This document shows positions 62,209 to 64,000 of a stretch of DNA of 64,000 bases, piece after piece. Made by a program: the position numbers and the translations under genes. Position 1 is the first letter of the stretch, and each line of letters opens with the position of its first letter. Source of the stretch: Methylobacterium soli (GTDB lineage: Bacteria > Pseudomonadota > Alphaproteobacteria > Rhizobiales > Beijerinckiaceae); NCBI RefSeq assembly GCF_008806385.1, contig NZ_VZZK01000022.1:1-64000 (forward strand), given 5' to 3'. The notes under the pieces were generated by a model. It saw only the letters and a program-made list of their open reading frames with translations, was not told the DNA's origin and made no database searches.

Positions 62209-62216
62209 GGTTCAGC

Positions 62217-62831
<615 letters not shown>

Positions 62832-62868
62832 GCCGGCGGGCGCGGGCGCGGCCCGGGCGCCCGCGGCC

Positions 62869-63066
62869 TCACCCCCGCCCGCCGGCCGCCCGGACGGCGC
62901 GGGCCGTCGCGGGCGCGCCGCGCTCGAAGGGCGTGACGTCCGACCAGAAGCGCGCGGCGAATTTCGTGGCATCCACCCGGTACGGCCGGTCCCAGGTGAA
63001 GCGGCGCCCGGCCCTGATGTGGTTCCGGCAGGTGGTGCGCGACGTTGCCCGGGAGGTCGAAGCCGG
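62869..63066 (-). pseudogene. Fragment of an NAD-dependent epimerase/dehydratase C-terminus
   Basis: On the minus strand, before the TGA at 62869, the frame reads NHIRAGRRFTWDRPYRVDAT, KFAARFWSDVTPFERGAP and ATARAVRAAGG. W-RPYRVDA-(K/R)FA-RFW-D-TPFE-G-PATA-A-RA is the pattern at the end of certain NAD-dependent epimerase/dehydratase proteins. No N-terminal Rossmann domain precedes it, and similarity fades beyond about 63040. It is a truncated relic. Confidence 0.5.
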
Positions 63067-63102
63067 GGCCGGCCGGGCATCGGCGCGGGCTGAGGCTGTG
63101 CC

Positions 63103-63399
63103 TCAGGGCATGTGAGATCGTCCGACCGAGACGACACGGCTCTCGAATTGCGTGACCAGCGCCGTATTGGAACGGCCGGTCTGCTTGATCGTGCTGCGCG
63201 GCGCGGCGCCGGCCTGGACCACACCCGCCACGTTCGCCTGCCCGGTCTGCGTGACGTCCACCGGCCTGACCTGCGGCCCGGCCTGGACCACCCCGAACAC
63301 GTTCGCCCGGTGGTTCTGGACCACGGTCAGCGGCTGCGCGAGGGCCGGGACGGCGATGAGAGCGGCCGACAGGGCCGCGGAAAGAACGATGATCTTCAT
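63103..63399 (-). CDS. Curlin-repeat protein, longer member
   Basis: 98 residues with GGGAG before the ATG at 63399. A signal peptide (MKIIVLSAALSAALIAVPALA) is followed by repeats of the form (V/I)xQxGxxN: VVQNHRANVFGVVQAGP, VDVTQTGQANVAGVVQAG and STIKQTGRSNTALVTQ. Gln and Asn spacing matches curlin (CsgA/CsgB) repeats, so it is probably secreted and could form amyloid fibres. No csg export genes are seen in the window. Confidence 0.75.
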   Translation of the reverse strand: MKIIVLSAALSAALIAVPALAQPLTVVQNHRANVFGVVQAGPQVRPVDVTQTGQANVAGVVQAGAAPRSTIKQTGRSNTALVTQFESRVVSVGRSHMP

Positions 63400-63469
63400 G
63401 ACGATGCTCCCGGTCCGAGACGGTCGTTGACGGCGCGCCCGCCCTGGGACAAGGCGCGCCGGTCCCGGC

Positions 63470-63736
63470 TCAGGGCATGTTCTGGAAGACGGCGCCGGCA
63501 TTGAAGCGGCCCGTCTGGCCGATGGCGGCATCGTTGCGGCGGCCGGTCTGGACGGCGACCGAGGCGTTCCGGCGGCCGGTCTGGACCGAGGTCGAGACGT
63601 TCGAGTAGCCGCGCTGAGCCGAGAAAGCCGCGTTGGTTCCACCGCTCTGGACGATGGTCGAAACGTTGCCGGCCAGCGCAGCCGAAGCAAACGTGACGGA
63701 AGCGACGGCAGCGGCAATAAGAACACGAGCGATCAT
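63470..63736 (-). CDS. Curlin-repeat protein, shorter member
   Basis: 88 residues from the ATG at 63736, with GGGGAG upstream. A signal peptide (MIARVLIAAAVASVTFASAA) is followed by four to five repeats: VSTIVQSGGTNAAFSAQRGY, SNVSTSVQTGRRNASVAVQT and GRRNDAAIGQTGRFNAGAVF. It is the upstream gene of the pair and has the same curlin-like Q-x-G-x-x-N pattern. The two probably form one operon. Confidence 0.75.
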   Translation of the reverse strand: MIARVLIAAAVASVTFASAALAGNVSTIVQSGGTNAAFSAQRGYSNVSTSVQTGRRNASVAVQTGRRNDAAIGQTGRFNAGAVFQNMP

Positions 63737-64000
63737 GATTTTTTTCTCCCCGTTACTAAACTCAATCAAGTTGTTGATCGGTTGCGTCTTCAGCAACGAG
63801 GGTGGGTTTAATCAAACATTAATCGTCCCGCAAACGGCCGGACCGGAAGTTGTCGGCCTAGTGCTGACTGTAAAGCAACAGTAAAAACGGTAAGAACACG
63901 CCTCCCGGTGTCGTGTCGGCGGCTCCAAAAAGAATTGTGTCGAGGGGCGTGCCGCAAATCGGATGGTCAATCGCCGCTCGTGGCGGATGGCTGCCGGACG
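63737..64000. other. Upstream region of the curlin genes
   Basis: 264 bases with no gene. The part from 63737 to 63830 is AT-richer (AACTCAATCAAGTTG, AATCAAACATTAAT) and is the likely promoter region of the minus-strand curlin pair. Confidence 0.4.

Overview
The window looks like a chromosomal segment of a high-GC alphaproteobacterium of the order Hyphomicrobiales, most probably Methylobacterium or a close relative such as Microvirga. Pointers are the MucR-type regulator, the Rhizobiales-type small conserved proteins, PHA metabolism with phasin, the urtABCDE plus fused ureAB urease locus, and groES/groEL under CIRCE control. The genus is inferred from protein character, not from a search.

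The window splits at a tRNA-Glu(UUC) gene (35691-35766, minus strand). Left of it (1-35.7 kb) base composition is visibly less GC-rich, intergenic gaps are long, many genes are small and hypothetical, and there are insertion-sequence scraps, dispersed repeats and many broken genes. Right of it (35.8-64 kb) the DNA is very GC-rich, genes are tightly packed and operons are intact.

Left part in order: a TRAP solute-binding protein running off the window, a divergent FCD-type GntR regulator and a maleate cis-trans isomerase (1-2.5 kb); small orphan genes and the first copy of a GGTAC-rich structured repeat (2.8-5.7 kb); groEL/groES with CIRCE (7.3-9.5 kb); a PHA block with a DUF6489 protein, class I PHA synthase, a hemerythrin-like/DUF2382 fusion and a phasin (9.8-14.8 kb); exported methionine sulfoxide reductases MsrB and MsrA (15.5-16.8 kb); two damaged AI-2E-family permease genes (17.4-18.6 and 24.3-25.3 kb); an acetoacetate-decarboxylase-like protein, an FAD monooxygenase and pterin-4a-carbinolamine dehydratase (20.8-23.7 kb); a methyltransferase and a MucR-family regulator with a basic tail (27.1-29.2 kb); a DUF6894 pseudogene with two in-frame amber codons (30.2 kb); and a 791-residue protein combining two nucleoside-deoxyribosyltransferase/TIR-like domains with a P-loop ATPase, a candidate antiphage gene, flanked by two paralogous 61-residue membrane proteins (31-34.9 kb).

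Right part: an RlmB/TrmH-like rRNA methyltransferase, a CYTH-CHAD protein, SelB, a stand-alone GntR-type DNA-binding domain, a di-heme cytochrome c with a divergent cupredoxin-like protein, two short-chain dehydrogenases, an SGNH hydrolase and several small proteins (35.9-48.7 kb). Then comes a nitrogen-scavenging block: urea ABC transporter urtABCDE and an allantoinase (puuE-type) on the minus strand, and arginase, ureD, ureAB, ureC, ureE, ureF and ureG on the plus strand (48.8-62.8 kb). Purine breakdown, arginine hydrolysis and urea import all feed the urease. An 18-of-21-base motif is shared by the DNA upstream of urtA and the puuE/arginase divergent region. Two small curlin-repeat proteins close the window.

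The strongest candidates for something new are the 31.5-kb ATPase gene, the GGTAC repeat family restricted to the left part, and the shared motif of the urea regulon.
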